Assembly (NCBI GenBank): GCA_002345705.1
Contig: DDWO01000012.1
Coordinates: 36,385-90,847 of the forward strand
Direction: 5' to 3'
Origin: Acholeplasmataceae bacterium UBA2284
Lineage (GTDB): Bacteria; Bacillota_I; Bacilli_A; Acholeplasmatales; Acholeplasmataceae
DNA length: 54,463 nt
Shown here: in pieces, positions 1 to 7,662 of the stretch
Position numbering within the stretch: position 1 is the stretch's first letter
How the letters are laid out: each line of letters opens with the position of its first letter
Notes under the pieces: model-generated
The model's input: only the letters and a program-made list of their open reading frames with translations
Told to the model about the DNA's origin: nothing
The model's database searches: none
Program-made: the position numbers and the translations under genes

Positions 1-495
1 AATATTAAATTAAACCATTTAGAATCTAAAGTTTCAGTTATTAACAAAGATGTTAGAAAACTAGATTTTAAGAATGTAGATTGCATCATCTCCAATCCTC
101 CATTCTTTAAAATACATGAATCATCGAACGTCAATGAGAGTGAAGATGATCGTATAGCAAGACACGAGGTTATGCTAACCCTAGATGAGCTAATTCAATC
201 GGTTGCTAAAGCATTAAAATTTGGTGGTCATTTTTACATGATTCACAGACCTGATCGCTTCGCTGAAATCGTTTCGGTCATGAATAAATATCAAATTGAA
301 ATTAAGCGTGTACGCTTCGTACACCCTTACCTAAATTCACAAGCAAATCATGTTTTAATTCAAGGTATTAAAAATGGACAGCCTGGAATGACTCTAGAAA
401 GTCCACTCATTCTTTATGTCGAGAAGCATATCTTAACCAAGGAAATGGTTGATATATATGGAGGTAGGAAAAATGTTACTAAGCTTACTGAATAG
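1..495 (+). CDS. tRNA1(Val) adenine-N6 methyltransferase-like protein (5' truncated)
   Basis: The reading frame is open from base 1, so the N-terminal part, including the SAM-binding motif I, lies outside the window. The visible part contains the N6-adenine methyltransferase signature SNPPFFK (bases 91-111), followed by an alpha/beta tail with GGHFYMIHRPDR. This matches the YabB/TrmN6 family, which methylates adenine in tRNA. In Bacillus yabB lies just upstream of yazA and rsmI, and the same order (methyltransferase, small protein, rsmI) is seen here. The C-terminus overlaps the next gene by 23 nt. Family assignment is good; the exact tRNA target is inferred from the family. Confidence 0.82.
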   Translation, partial: NIKLNHLESKVSVINKDVRKLDFKNVDCIISNPPFFKIHESSNVNESEDDRIARHEVMLTLDELIQSVAKALKFGGHFYMIHRPDRFAEIVSVMNKYQIEIKRVRFVHPYLNSQANHVLIQGIKNGQPGMTLESPLILYVEKHILTKEMVDIYGGRKNVTKLTE

Positions 496-883
496 AAAAG
501 AAAAATTAAAATTCTTAGACTTAGCAATGCATATGGTATCAGTGGATGGGGAACCTACAGAAATCGAACAAAGACTACTCAATATGATGCTAGCTGAGGT
601 TGGTGATGGAATTGTTTCAGAATATCATTTCTCTTTGAGTAAAGATATGCCTGAAACCATTAAATTCTTTGAAGAGTCGAATAAGACTGTGAAAAACATT
701 GCGTACCTTAATTTATTAAAGGTTGCGATGTCAGATGATTTTTATAACACAGCAGAGCATTTCTATCTAGAAGACATACGCTCAAGATTTCAAATATCTG
801 ATACGAAGAAGGCTCAATTGATGCGTTTAGTTTTTACTGAAAGAGATTTAAGAGAACGTGCTAAGCGCGTTGTTACCCACTAA
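473..883 (+). CDS. TerB-like small helical protein
   Basis: A 136-residue protein with no membrane segments, predicted mostly alpha-helical. The N-terminal stretch LDLAMHMVSVDGEPTEIE resembles the TerB/DUF533-type acidic helical fold (helix, VDGE turn, helix). The start is placed at 473 rather than the in-frame ATG at 449 because GGAGGT lies 8 bases before it. It occupies the position of the GIY-YIG gene yazA between yabB and rsmI in Bacillus, but I see no GIY-YIG motif. The stop codon shares one base with the rsmI start (TAATG), implying coupling. The role is unknown. Confidence 0.65.
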   Translation: MLLSLLNRKEKLKFLDLAMHMVSVDGEPTEIEQRLLNMMLAEVGDGIVSEYHFSLSKDMPETIKFFEESNKTVKNIAYLNLLKVAMSDDFYNTAEHFYLEDIRSRFQISDTKKAQLMRLVFTERDLRERAKRVVTH

Positions 884-1722
884 TGCAAAAAAGCTTTAAG
901 GAAGAAAAACCAACTTTATATGTGGTTTCAACTCCAATAGGGAATTTATCAGATATCACCTATAGAGCAGTCGAGATATTAAATTTTGTTGATTATATTC
1001 TAGCAGAAGACACAAGAACCTCAGGTGTTCTTTTAAACAGGTATCAGATTAAGAAACCAATGATAAGCTATCATGAGTTCAATAAGGAATCCCAAGAAAA
1101 TAGAATCATCGATTTATTAAAGGAAGGAAAAAACTTCGCTTTAATCTCCGATGCTGGAACTCCTGGTATTAGTGATCCTGGATATGAAATCATTCAATCT
1201 GTAATCAAGGAAGGCTTCCATGTCGTCTCTATTCCTGGAGCGAGTGCAATTCTATCAGCTCTAGTTGTTTCTGGACTTGTGATTCAGCCCTTTACATTTA
1301 TCGGATTTTTACCAAAGAAACAATCCGATATGAAAAGAACTCTAGAATCCTATAAAAACCGCAAGGAAACCTTAGTCATTTATGAATCTCCAATGCGTAT
1401 TGAAAAGACTCTAAATTTCATTTACTCATTATATGGAGACCGAAAAATAACCTTATCTAGAGAGCTCACAAAGCAGTTTGAAACCATCATTAGAACTACA
1501 CTTAAGGAAGCATTAACAATGGAGCATAACACCAAGGGTGAATATGTCTTAATTATTGAAGGAAATCTTCTAGATTCAACCGAATTTAATGATTCTATCT
1601 TCAATCACGTTCAACGCTTAATTCAATCTGGTCTATCAGAAAAGGACGCGATGAAGGAAGTCGCTATTCTTAGAAAGATTCCTAAAAGTGAAGTCTATAA
1701 GCATGTTAAAATTGATAAATAA
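883..1722 (+). CDS. rsmI: 16S rRNA (cytidine1402-2'-O)-methyltransferase RsmI
   Basis: A 279-residue SAM-dependent tetrapyrrole-methylase-fold enzyme. It has the family opening LYVVSTPIGNLSDITYRA, then LAEDTRTSG, ALISDAGTPGISDPG and SIPGASAILSAL, all hallmark RsmI motifs. The family 2'-O-methylates C1402 in the 16S decoding centre. Length is normal. There is no Shine-Dalgarno; the ATG overlaps the TAA of the preceding gene by one base, so translation probably depends on re-initiation. The next feature downstream is the metG T-box leader with its own promoter. Confidence 0.95.
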   Translation: MQKSFKEEKPTLYVVSTPIGNLSDITYRAVEILNFVDYILAEDTRTSGVLLNRYQIKKPMISYHEFNKESQENRIIDLLKEGKNFALISDAGTPGISDPGYEIIQSVIKEGFHVVSIPGASAILSALVVSGLVIQPFTFIGFLPKKQSDMKRTLESYKNRKETLVIYESPMRIEKTLNFIYSLYGDRKITLSRELTKQFETIIRTTLKEALTMEHNTKGEYVLIIEGNLLDSTEFNDSIFNHVQRLIQSGLSEKDAMKEVAILRKIPKSEVYKHVKIDK

Positions 1723-1728
1723 TTATAC

Positions 1729-1756
1729 TTGATTTTTTAAACAATTATAATATAAT
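1729..1756 (+). promoter_or_regulatory. Promoter of the metG T-box leader
   Basis: TTGATT at 1729-1734 and TATAAT at 1751-1756 are separated by 16 bases, just downstream of the rsmI stop. Transcription would begin around 1763, at the start of the T-box leader. Confidence 0.65.
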
Positions 1757-1762
1757 AAGATT

Positions 1763-1994
1763 ATCATAGGCAATGAGAAAAAGAGTAGCTTAGGTGATTG
1801 CGTTTTAGAGAGTTCGCGTTTGGTGCAAGCGAACCCATCACTAAGTGAATATGATTTTTGAGCCTTTCGATCGATATGTAGATCGAAACGTCATTCCGCG
1901 TTAAGGTGAAGAGTGCTAGAATTTATTCTAGAACTAAGGTGGTACCGCGATTATTGTCGTCCTTAGAGTTTTTTAAAGGACGACTTTTATATTT
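1763..1994 (+). promoter_or_regulatory. T-box riboswitch (methionine specifier) with terminator
   Basis: A T-box antitermination leader. The T-box sequence AAGGTGGTACCGCG is at 1936-1949. The specifier loop reads GAATATGA with ATG (Met) at 1851-1853, followed by A as usual. The intrinsic terminator is GTCGTCCTT / AAGGACGAC (1956-1984) followed by T residues; the T-box bulge lies directly 5' of it, as expected for a mutually exclusive antiterminator. By family knowledge, uncharged tRNA-Met would pair with both sites and permit read-through into metG. Confidence 0.95.
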
Positions 1995-2009
1995 TTGGAG
2001 GGTAAAAAC

Positions 2010-3578
2010 ATGGAAAAGAAAACTTATTATTTAACAACAGCAATTGCATACGCATCCGCTATTCCGCACATCGGTAATGTTTACGAAGCGATTTTAGCAG
2101 ATGCGATTGTCAGATTCAAAAGACTTCAGGGCTATGATGTCTTCTTTCAGACTGGAACAGATGAGCACGGACAAAAAATTGAAACGAAGGCAATTAATAA
2201 TGAGCTTTCTCCTCAAACCTATGTTGATCATATCGCATCTGAAATTAAAAGAATTTATGATAAGGTTAATGTCTCCTACGATCAGTTTGTACGCACAACA
2301 GATGATAGACATATCAAATCCGTTCAAGCAATCTTTAAAAAACTATATGACCAAGGCGATATTTACTTAGGTGAATATGAGGGCTGGTATTCAATTGCAG
2401 AAGAAGCATTTATTCTTGAAAAGGATATCGTTGATGGAAAAGCACCAAATGGTGATATTCCTGTTTGGACAAAGGAAGCAGCTTATTTCTTAAAGCTATC
2501 AAAATATCAGGAAAGATTATTAAAGCATATTGAGGATCATCCTGAATTTATTGAGCCAGAGTCCAGAAGAAATGAAATGATTCAAAACTTTCTCAAGGAA
2601 CCACTTCCTGATCTTTCAGTTTCTAGAACATCATTCAAATGGGGTATTCCTGTCGAATTCGATAAGGGGCATATCGTTTACGTTTGGATTGATGCGTTAT
2701 CCAACTATATCACTGGATTAGATTATCATCCAGATCAACCAGTATCTCAAGAATTCAAGAAATACTGGCCAGCAGATGTTCATCTGATTGGTAAAGATAT
2801 TTTAAGATTCCATACCATTTACTGGCCAATTATCCTAATGGCTTTAGGATTAGAGCTACCAAAACAAGTCTTTGGTCATCCATGGGTTTTAGTCAATAAG
2901 AGTAAGATGAGTAAATCAGTAGGTAACACACTTTATACTGATGATTTAGTCAGATATTTTGGTGTGGATACCGTGCGTTACTACGTACTTCATGAAATTC
3001 CATTTGCACAGGATGGAAATATTACCTTTGAGCTTTTAATTGAAAGAAACAATTCTGATTTGGCAAATACAATAGGTAATCTTGTCAACCGTACGATTGG
3101 TATGGCACATAAATACCGCGAAGGTATCGTAAAAAGAGTGATTTTAGATGAACCATTTGAATTAAGTCTATCTGAAAAGTCCTTAGAGGCTCTACCAAGA
3201 ATGGTAGCCTTTATGGATGAATTAAAGGTATCTGATGCACTAGAAGAGGTTGTTAAGCTTGCAAGACACGCAAACAAGTATATTGATGTCTCAGAGCCAT
3301 GGGCATTATTTAAGAACCCAGAAAAACAAGAAGTTTTAGATCACGTTTTATATCATTTATTAGAGACAATTCGCTTCGTTGCAGTTTTACTTCAACCATA
3401 CATCCCAGAAACATCTAAACGTATTGCTAATCAAATCGGTATTACTGATTTAAGTTTTGAGTCTTTATCAAGCTTTGGCCAATATGAGGCTCAAACACTA
3501 GGTAAGGCAGAAGTTTTATTTGAACGCTATGATCAAGTGAAAAAACTTGAAGAAATATTAAAGGACAGAGATGAATAA
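2010..3578 (+). CDS. metG: Methionyl-tRNA synthetase
   Basis: A class I aminoacyl-tRNA synthetase of 522 residues. The HIGH-like motif is PHIGN and the KMSKS loop is SKMSKSVGN. It is the short form without a C-terminal tRNA-binding domain. The start is the ATG at 2010, preceded by GGAGGG at 1997-2002; the in-frame TTG at 1995 would overlap that ribosome binding site and is rejected. Expression is controlled by the T-box immediately upstream. The 3' end overlaps the start of the YitT-like gene by 8 nt, so the two are probably cotranscribed. Confidence 0.97.
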   Translation: MEKKTYYLTTAIAYASAIPHIGNVYEAILADAIVRFKRLQGYDVFFQTGTDEHGQKIETKAINNELSPQTYVDHIASEIKRIYDKVNVSYDQFVRTTDDRHIKSVQAIFKKLYDQGDIYLGEYEGWYSIAEEAFILEKDIVDGKAPNGDIPVWTKEAAYFLKLSKYQERLLKHIEDHPEFIEPESRRNEMIQNFLKEPLPDLSVSRTSFKWGIPVEFDKGHIVYVWIDALSNYITGLDYHPDQPVSQEFKKYWPADVHLIGKDILRFHTIYWPIILMALGLELPKQVFGHPWVLVNKSKMSKSVGNTLYTDDLVRYFGVDTVRYYVLHEIPFAQDGNITFELLIERNNSDLANTIGNLVNRTIGMAHKYREGIVKRVILDEPFELSLSEKSLEALPRMVAFMDELKVSDALEEVVKLARHANKYIDVSEPWALFKNPEKQEVLDHVLYHLLETIRFVAVLLQPYIPETSKRIANQIGITDLSFESLSSFGQYEAQTLGKAEVLFERYDQVKKLEEILKDRDE

Positions 3579-4530
3579 GTTATCCACATTTTTTAAATCA
3601 GAAAGCTATAAAAGAAAAATAAAACCAGAAATGGAACGACTCCTTGCAGTCGTCGTCTTTACTATAATCTATGGTATTGGGGTCGCCTGGTTTCTTGAAG
3701 CCTCCATGGTTCCACTTTACACAGGTGGTGTACCAGGATTAGCACAGCTAGTTAGAGATGCTGCATTTGTATGGTTTGGTGTGGATTTAGGTCCTAATTT
3801 CTTAGGCTTATTCGTTATTATCGCGAATATTCCAGTATTACTCGTTGGATGGTTTGGTGTTTCACACAGATTTACAATACACTCCATCATTTCTGTTTTA
3901 CTTCAAGCATTTATCCTAAGCTGGCTACCCATTGTCAATATGGGACTTGTAGGACCTGAGCATGCTTTAGCTGCTGCAGTTCTAGGAGGGCTCCTCATTG
4001 GTATTGGTGGAGGTGGGGCTTTAAGATATGGCACATCAACTGGTGGCTTAGATATTCTCGCTCAATATTTCTCATTTAAAAAGGGGAAATCAGTTGGCTT
4101 TATTTCAATGCTAATGAATGTTGGTATAGCTATCCTAGGTGGTCTAATTGTCGGTGGTAAGATTGGTCCGGGTGGACAAGTTGTTACTGGTGGTGTGATT
4201 GCGTCCTATACAATTATTCGAATTATCATATCAACCATTATGACCGATAAGATGCACACTGCGTATCACTTCCTATCTGTCGATATCATTACGATGCATC
4301 CTCAAGAACTTGTAGATCAAATTCTTCATAAGGTTTACCGTGGCGTTACTTTAATGAAGGTTGAAGGCGCATATTCACATCATGAAAAAACATTAATTTA
4401 TGTCGTGATATCATCCTATGAGCTTCATACATTAGTTGGGCTTGTTCGCATGGTAGATCCGCAGGCATTTATAGTAACAAAACCAGTCAAGCAAGTCTTT
4501 GGAAACTTTAAGAGAAAGACGATTGCTTAA
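3571..4530 (+). CDS. YitT family membrane protein (DUF161/DUF2179)
   Basis: A 319-residue integral membrane protein. Hydrophobic segments fill roughly residues 20-215, with the family motif LYTGGVPGLAQL near the N-terminus and a glycine-rich GGLLIGIGGGGALRYGTSTGG segment. The last ~80 residues form a soluble domain ending MVDPQAFIVTKPVKQVFG, typical of DUF2179. The family is common in Firmicutes and its transport role is undefined. The ATG lies inside the metG 3' end (8 nt overlap), so it shares the T-box-controlled transcript unless an internal promoter exists. A terminator follows. Confidence 0.88.
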   Translation: MNKLSTFFKSESYKRKIKPEMERLLAVVVFTIIYGIGVAWFLEASMVPLYTGGVPGLAQLVRDAAFVWFGVDLGPNFLGLFVIIANIPVLLVGWFGVSHRFTIHSIISVLLQAFILSWLPIVNMGLVGPEHALAAAVLGGLLIGIGGGGALRYGTSTGGLDILAQYFSFKKGKSVGFISMLMNVGIAILGGLIVGGKIGPGGQVVTGGVIASYTIIRIIISTIMTDKMHTAYHFLSVDIITMHPQELVDQILHKVYRGVTLMKVEGAYSHHEKTLIYVVISSYELHTLVGLVRMVDPQAFIVTKPVKQVFGNFKRKTIA

Positions 4531-4551
4531 ATAAATTTAAGACTTTTTATA

Positions 4552-4604
4552 GATAGGGTGATTTCCCAAATTGCATAATTTGGGTCAATCCCCTATTTTT
4601 TTAC
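4552..4604 (+). terminator. Intrinsic terminator after the metG/yitT unit
   Basis: ATAGGG pairs with CCCTAT and the inner CCCAAATT pairs with AATTTGGG, giving a long hairpin followed by seven T residues (about 4594-4600). Confidence 0.85.
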
Positions 4605-4651
4605 GTCAAAATCATATAGAATGAATATGTTAAGTAATTTTTGGAGGGCAT

Positions 4652-5569
4652 ATGATTTATACATTAACCATCAATCCATCGGTCGATTATAAAATTAAAA
4701 TCGATGAATTCAGTCTTGGCCAATTGAATCGATTTGAAGAGCATTTATTTGTTGCCGGTGGAAAGGGCATCAATTGTTCGATTGTTCTAAAAAATCTTGG
4801 TATAGAAAATAAAGCAGTCGCTTTTTTAGGTGGATTTACCGGTGCATATATAAAAAAGGAGCTCGAGAAGAAGGATATCGATTTAATCTCAATACCTATA
4901 GAATCTGAAACGAGAATGAATGTCAAGGTGAAGACAAAGACTGAAGAAACAGAAATCAATCATCAGGGACCAAAAATCGATACCAAGGATTTTGATCAAT
5001 TGCTTGATATCATTTCAAGCATAAAGCACCATGATTTATTAATCATTGGTGGTTCAAGCCTAGATTCGATTCCAAATGCATATCAAAAAATTGGAGAGCT
5101 ATCCATAAAAAATCAATTTATGCTTATTATGGATACTCCAGGAAGATATATCAAGGAATATATAAAATTTAACCCCTTACTTATTAAGCCGAATTTACAA
5201 GAGCTTGAAGAGTACTTTGAAACGAAAATTAAAAATATAGATGAAATCATCTTCTATGGCAAGAAAATGATTGGGCAAGGAGCCCGTAATCTTATCATTT
5301 CATTGGGTAGCGAAGGGTCATTATATCTAAATAAAGATAAGGTTTACCAAGCACTTCCAATCGATGGAGAAATACTTTCAACAACTGGAGCAGGAGATTC
5401 AATGGTCGCTGGATTCACCTATCAATACGGACTTGACCAAAACCTTCCTATGGCCTATAAAATGGCGGTTGCAGCAAGTGCAGCAACCGTATTCGAACAA
5501 ACACTCGCAACCAAGGAAAACACCTTTAAATACCTAGAAAAAGTAATTATTAAGGAGATTTTATGCTAA
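4652..5569 (+). CDS. fruK: 1-phosphofructokinase
   Basis: A 305-residue PfkB-family sugar kinase. The N-terminal TLTINPSVDYKI and VAGGKGINCS motifs and the C-terminal TTGAGDSMVAGF motif (catalytic Asp in GAGD) are those of the FruK/LacC group. It phosphorylates fructose-1-phosphate to the 1,6-bisphosphate. GGAGGG precedes the ATG. It is the first gene of a four-gene run and overlaps the IIA gene by 7 nt, so fructose is the most likely substrate. A tagatose-6-phosphate kinase role is an alternative, made less likely by the fructose-type PTS next to it. Confidence 0.92.
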   Translation: MIYTLTINPSVDYKIKIDEFSLGQLNRFEEHLFVAGGKGINCSIVLKNLGIENKAVAFLGGFTGAYIKKELEKKDIDLISIPIESETRMNVKVKTKTEETEINHQGPKIDTKDFDQLLDIISSIKHHDLLIIGGSSLDSIPNAYQKIGELSIKNQFMLIMDTPGRYIKEYIKFNPLLIKPNLQELEEYFETKIKNIDEIIFYGKKMIGQGARNLIISLGSEGSLYLNKDKVYQALPIDGEILSTTGAGDSMVAGFTYQYGLDQNLPMAYKMAVAASAATVFEQTLATKENTFKYLEKVIIKEILC

Positions 5570-6018
5570 CAATTAATGAACTAACCAATCTATCCTTGAT
5601 TCATATGGATCTAAAATCAGTTACTAAGGATGGCGTACTATTCGAGCTTGCAAATTATTTAGCAAATGAAAAAAGAGTATCTGATACAAAGTTATTTTTA
5701 AATGATGTTTATGAAAGAGAAGAAATTGTTTCAACAGGCATTGGTATGAAAATAGCTATACCTCATGCAAAATCGAAGCACGTTCTTATCCCTTCAGTCA
5801 TTTTTGGTAAAAGTGAAAATGGAATTGAATTTGATTCCCTAGATAATAAGCCTGCACATTTGTTTTTTATGATTGCGATGCCAGAGGATAGCGCAAATCA
5901 ACATTTAAAGGTACTCGCTTTATTATCAAGAAAATTAATGCATGAATCCTTTAGAGAATCACTTATGCAAGCAAAATCAAAAGAAGAAGTTTTAGCACTT
6001 CTATATACAATGGAGTAA
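5563..6018 (+). CDS. PTS fructose-type IIA component
   Basis: A 151-residue PTS EIIA of the fructose/mannitol family. The phosphorylated histidine is in GIGMKIAIPHAKSKHV. It takes phosphate from HPr and passes it to IIB. In many bacteria this domain is fused to IIB and IIC; here it is free-standing. It overlaps fruK by 7 nt and is followed 3 bases later by the IIB gene. Confidence 0.94.
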   Translation: MLTINELTNLSLIHMDLKSVTKDGVLFELANYLANEKRVSDTKLFLNDVYEREEIVSTGIGMKIAIPHAKSKHVLIPSVIFGKSENGIEFDSLDNKPAHLFFMIAMPEDSANQHLKVLALLSRKLMHESFRESLMQAKSKEEVLALLYTME

Positions 6019-6021
6019 AAT

Positions 6022-6351
6022 ATGAAAAAAATAGTTGCAGTGACTGCATGTCCTACAGGTATCGCGCATACCTATATGGCTGCAGAGGTTTTAGAATCTG
6101 AAGGAAAAAAATTAGGAGTTGAAGTTATCGTTGAAACCAATGGATCCATTGGCGTTGAAAATAGACTTCAATCTAAGGATATCAAGGAAAGTATCGCAGT
6201 TATTATAGCTACTGATATCAGAGTTGAAAAGGCTAGATTTTCAGGAAAACCCCTAAAAGAAGTTACGATTACCTATGGTATTCATCATGCAAGAGAACTT
6301 ATCGAACAAGCACTTCAGGGAAGCTTTAAAATATATAATCCAGAAGAATAG
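6022..6351 (+). CDS. PTS fructose-type IIB component
   Basis: A 109-residue EIIB. The N-terminal KKIVAVTACPTGIAHTYMAA is the fructose IIB signature; the cysteine in ACPTG is the phosphoacceptor that hands phosphate to the incoming sugar. It is a free-standing domain between the IIA and IIC genes, with a GGAG-type ribosome binding site inside the IIA 3' end. Confidence 0.95.
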   Translation: MKKIVAVTACPTGIAHTYMAAEVLESEGKKLGVEVIVETNGSIGVENRLQSKDIKESIAVIIATDIRVEKARFSGKPLKEVTITYGIHHARELIEQALQGSFKIYNPEE

Positions 6352-6367
6352 AAAGTAGTTGATTATT

Positions 6368-7366
6368 ATGGATAGAACCAAGCTATATAAACATTTAATG
6401 AATGGTTTTTCATTTATGATTCCTTTTGTAGTTGCAGGAGGTATATTTTTAGCATTATCCTCTCTTGCCCTATTTGAACCCATCACGCTATGGATGGAAG
6501 AAACAGGAACTGTTACCTTCCAATATATACTACCTATATTAGCAGGCTACATTGCCTACTCAATTGCAGATAGACCCGGCATACTTCCAGGATTCATTGC
6601 AGGAGCACTGGCCTTAAATGGTGATTCAGGCTTCATAGGAGCGATTTTAGGAGGGTTTGCTGCTGGGTATTCAGTTGAACTCATCAAGATTTTAACAAAG
6701 AAAATACCAAGATCAATGATTAGCATGAAAACCATATTAATCCTTCCTATCTTTGGTTTACTTTTCGCATCACTATCCATGCTCTTAATCAATTTCTTGT
6801 TTTCTCCATTGAGCATTTATCTAGAAACACAAATTGTTGAACTGAATGGAATACCTTTAATTATCGTTGCTATTATCGCTGGCGCACTCATGGCATTTGA
6901 CCTAGGTGGACCAGTCAATAAGATTGTTTATCTAGTTGGTGTGATTGCTATCTTTCATGCACATTCCTCTATCTTAATGGCATCCATTATGGCTGCTGGA
7001 ATGACTCCACCCTTAGGAGTTGCACTTTCAACAGTCCTATTTAAAAATATTTATACGGAAGAAGAAAGAAAAATGGGGAAATCCAATTGGATTACCGGTG
7101 CATCCTTCATCACTGAAGGCGCAATCCCGTTTGCTAAGAAAAATCCTAAGGTCATGCGTCCCGCATTAATTATTGGAAGTGTCTTAGCAGCTCTTATAGT
7201 AGCAATCATTGGAGTTTCAGTTCCCGCTCCACATGGTGGAATATTTGTTGTTTTCCTTATGACGAACTGGTGGGGATTTTTAGTTGCAATTGCTGCAGGA
7301 ACAATAGCATCAGCATTATATATTGGGATATTTACTAAGGAAATTGATGAATTTGATCAGCCGTAA
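6368..7366 (+). CDS. PTS fructose-type IIC permease
   Basis: About 332 residues and strongly hydrophobic, with eight to ten predicted membrane segments. Family landmarks are MNGFSFMIPFVVAGGIFLAL at the N-terminus, PGFIAGALA, FDLGGPVNKIVY and SFITEGAIPFAKKNP. This is the membrane channel that imports fructose as fructose-1-phosphate. The start is uncertain: ATG at 6368 is used here; an in-frame TTG at 6359 lies closer to the GAAAG at 6351-6355 and would add three residues. A terminator follows. Confidence 0.93.
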   Translation: MDRTKLYKHLMNGFSFMIPFVVAGGIFLALSSLALFEPITLWMEETGTVTFQYILPILAGYIAYSIADRPGILPGFIAGALALNGDSGFIGAILGGFAAGYSVELIKILTKKIPRSMISMKTILILPIFGLLFASLSMLLINFLFSPLSIYLETQIVELNGIPLIIVAIIAGALMAFDLGGPVNKIVYLVGVIAIFHAHSSILMASIMAAGMTPPLGVALSTVLFKNIYTEEERKMGKSNWITGASFITEGAIPFAKKNPKVMRPALIIGSVLAALIVAIIGVSVPAPHGGIFVVFLMTNWWGFLVAIAAGTIASALYIGIFTKEIDEFDQP

Positions 7367-7388
7367 TTTGAATATCAAAGCACTGAAT

Positions 7389-7420
7389 TGATGAGGAATA
7401 CGTTTTCCTCATTTTTTTGT
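7389..7420 (+). terminator. Terminator of the fructose operon
   Basis: TGAGGAA pairs with TTTCCTCA around a short loop and is followed by seven T residues. Confidence 0.85.
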
Positions 7421-7430
7421 TAAAAAGACC

Positions 7431-7460
7431 TTTACATTACAAACTTTTTTTTGTTATAAT
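7431..7460 (+). promoter_or_regulatory. Promoter of the purine permease leader
   Basis: TTTACA (7431-7436), an 18-base spacer, then TATAAT (7455-7460) preceded by TGT, i.e. an extended -10. It lies just upstream of the purine riboswitch. Confidence 0.7.
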
Positions 7461-7476
7461 GATGGAGTATTCAATG

Positions 7477-7612
7477 TATCGTATAATCGACCTGATGTGG
7501 AGGTCAAGTTTCTACCGCGTTTCCGTAAAATTCGCGACTACGATATGAAAGCAACCTTTTTATTTGTTTTCATATGTAGAAACCGCTATTAATTTCGTGG
7601 TTTTTTTATTTT
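7477..7612 (+). promoter_or_regulatory. Guanine-type purine riboswitch with terminator
   Basis: The aptamer spans about 7477-7545 with the conserved strings CGTATAAT, CAAGTTTCTACCG, CCGTAAA and GACTACG. P1 is formed by ATCGTA and TACGAT. The base corresponding to position 74 is C (GACTACG), which specifies guanine/hypoxanthine; adenine switches have U. The 3' P1 strand can instead pair with TTTCATATGTAG (7569-7579) as an antiterminator. A terminator AACCGC/GTGGTT plus T-run (7578-7609) follows. Predicted effect: guanine turns off the permease. Confidence 0.95.
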
Positions 7613-7662
7613 TTTTAAAAAAATACATGTGAATACAAAACAAAAAAAGGAGAAATGAAAAA

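Noticed and set aside
1995..2009. TTG start for metG adding five residues
   Set aside because: It would overlap the GGAGGG ribosome binding site; ATG at 2010 is correctly spaced.
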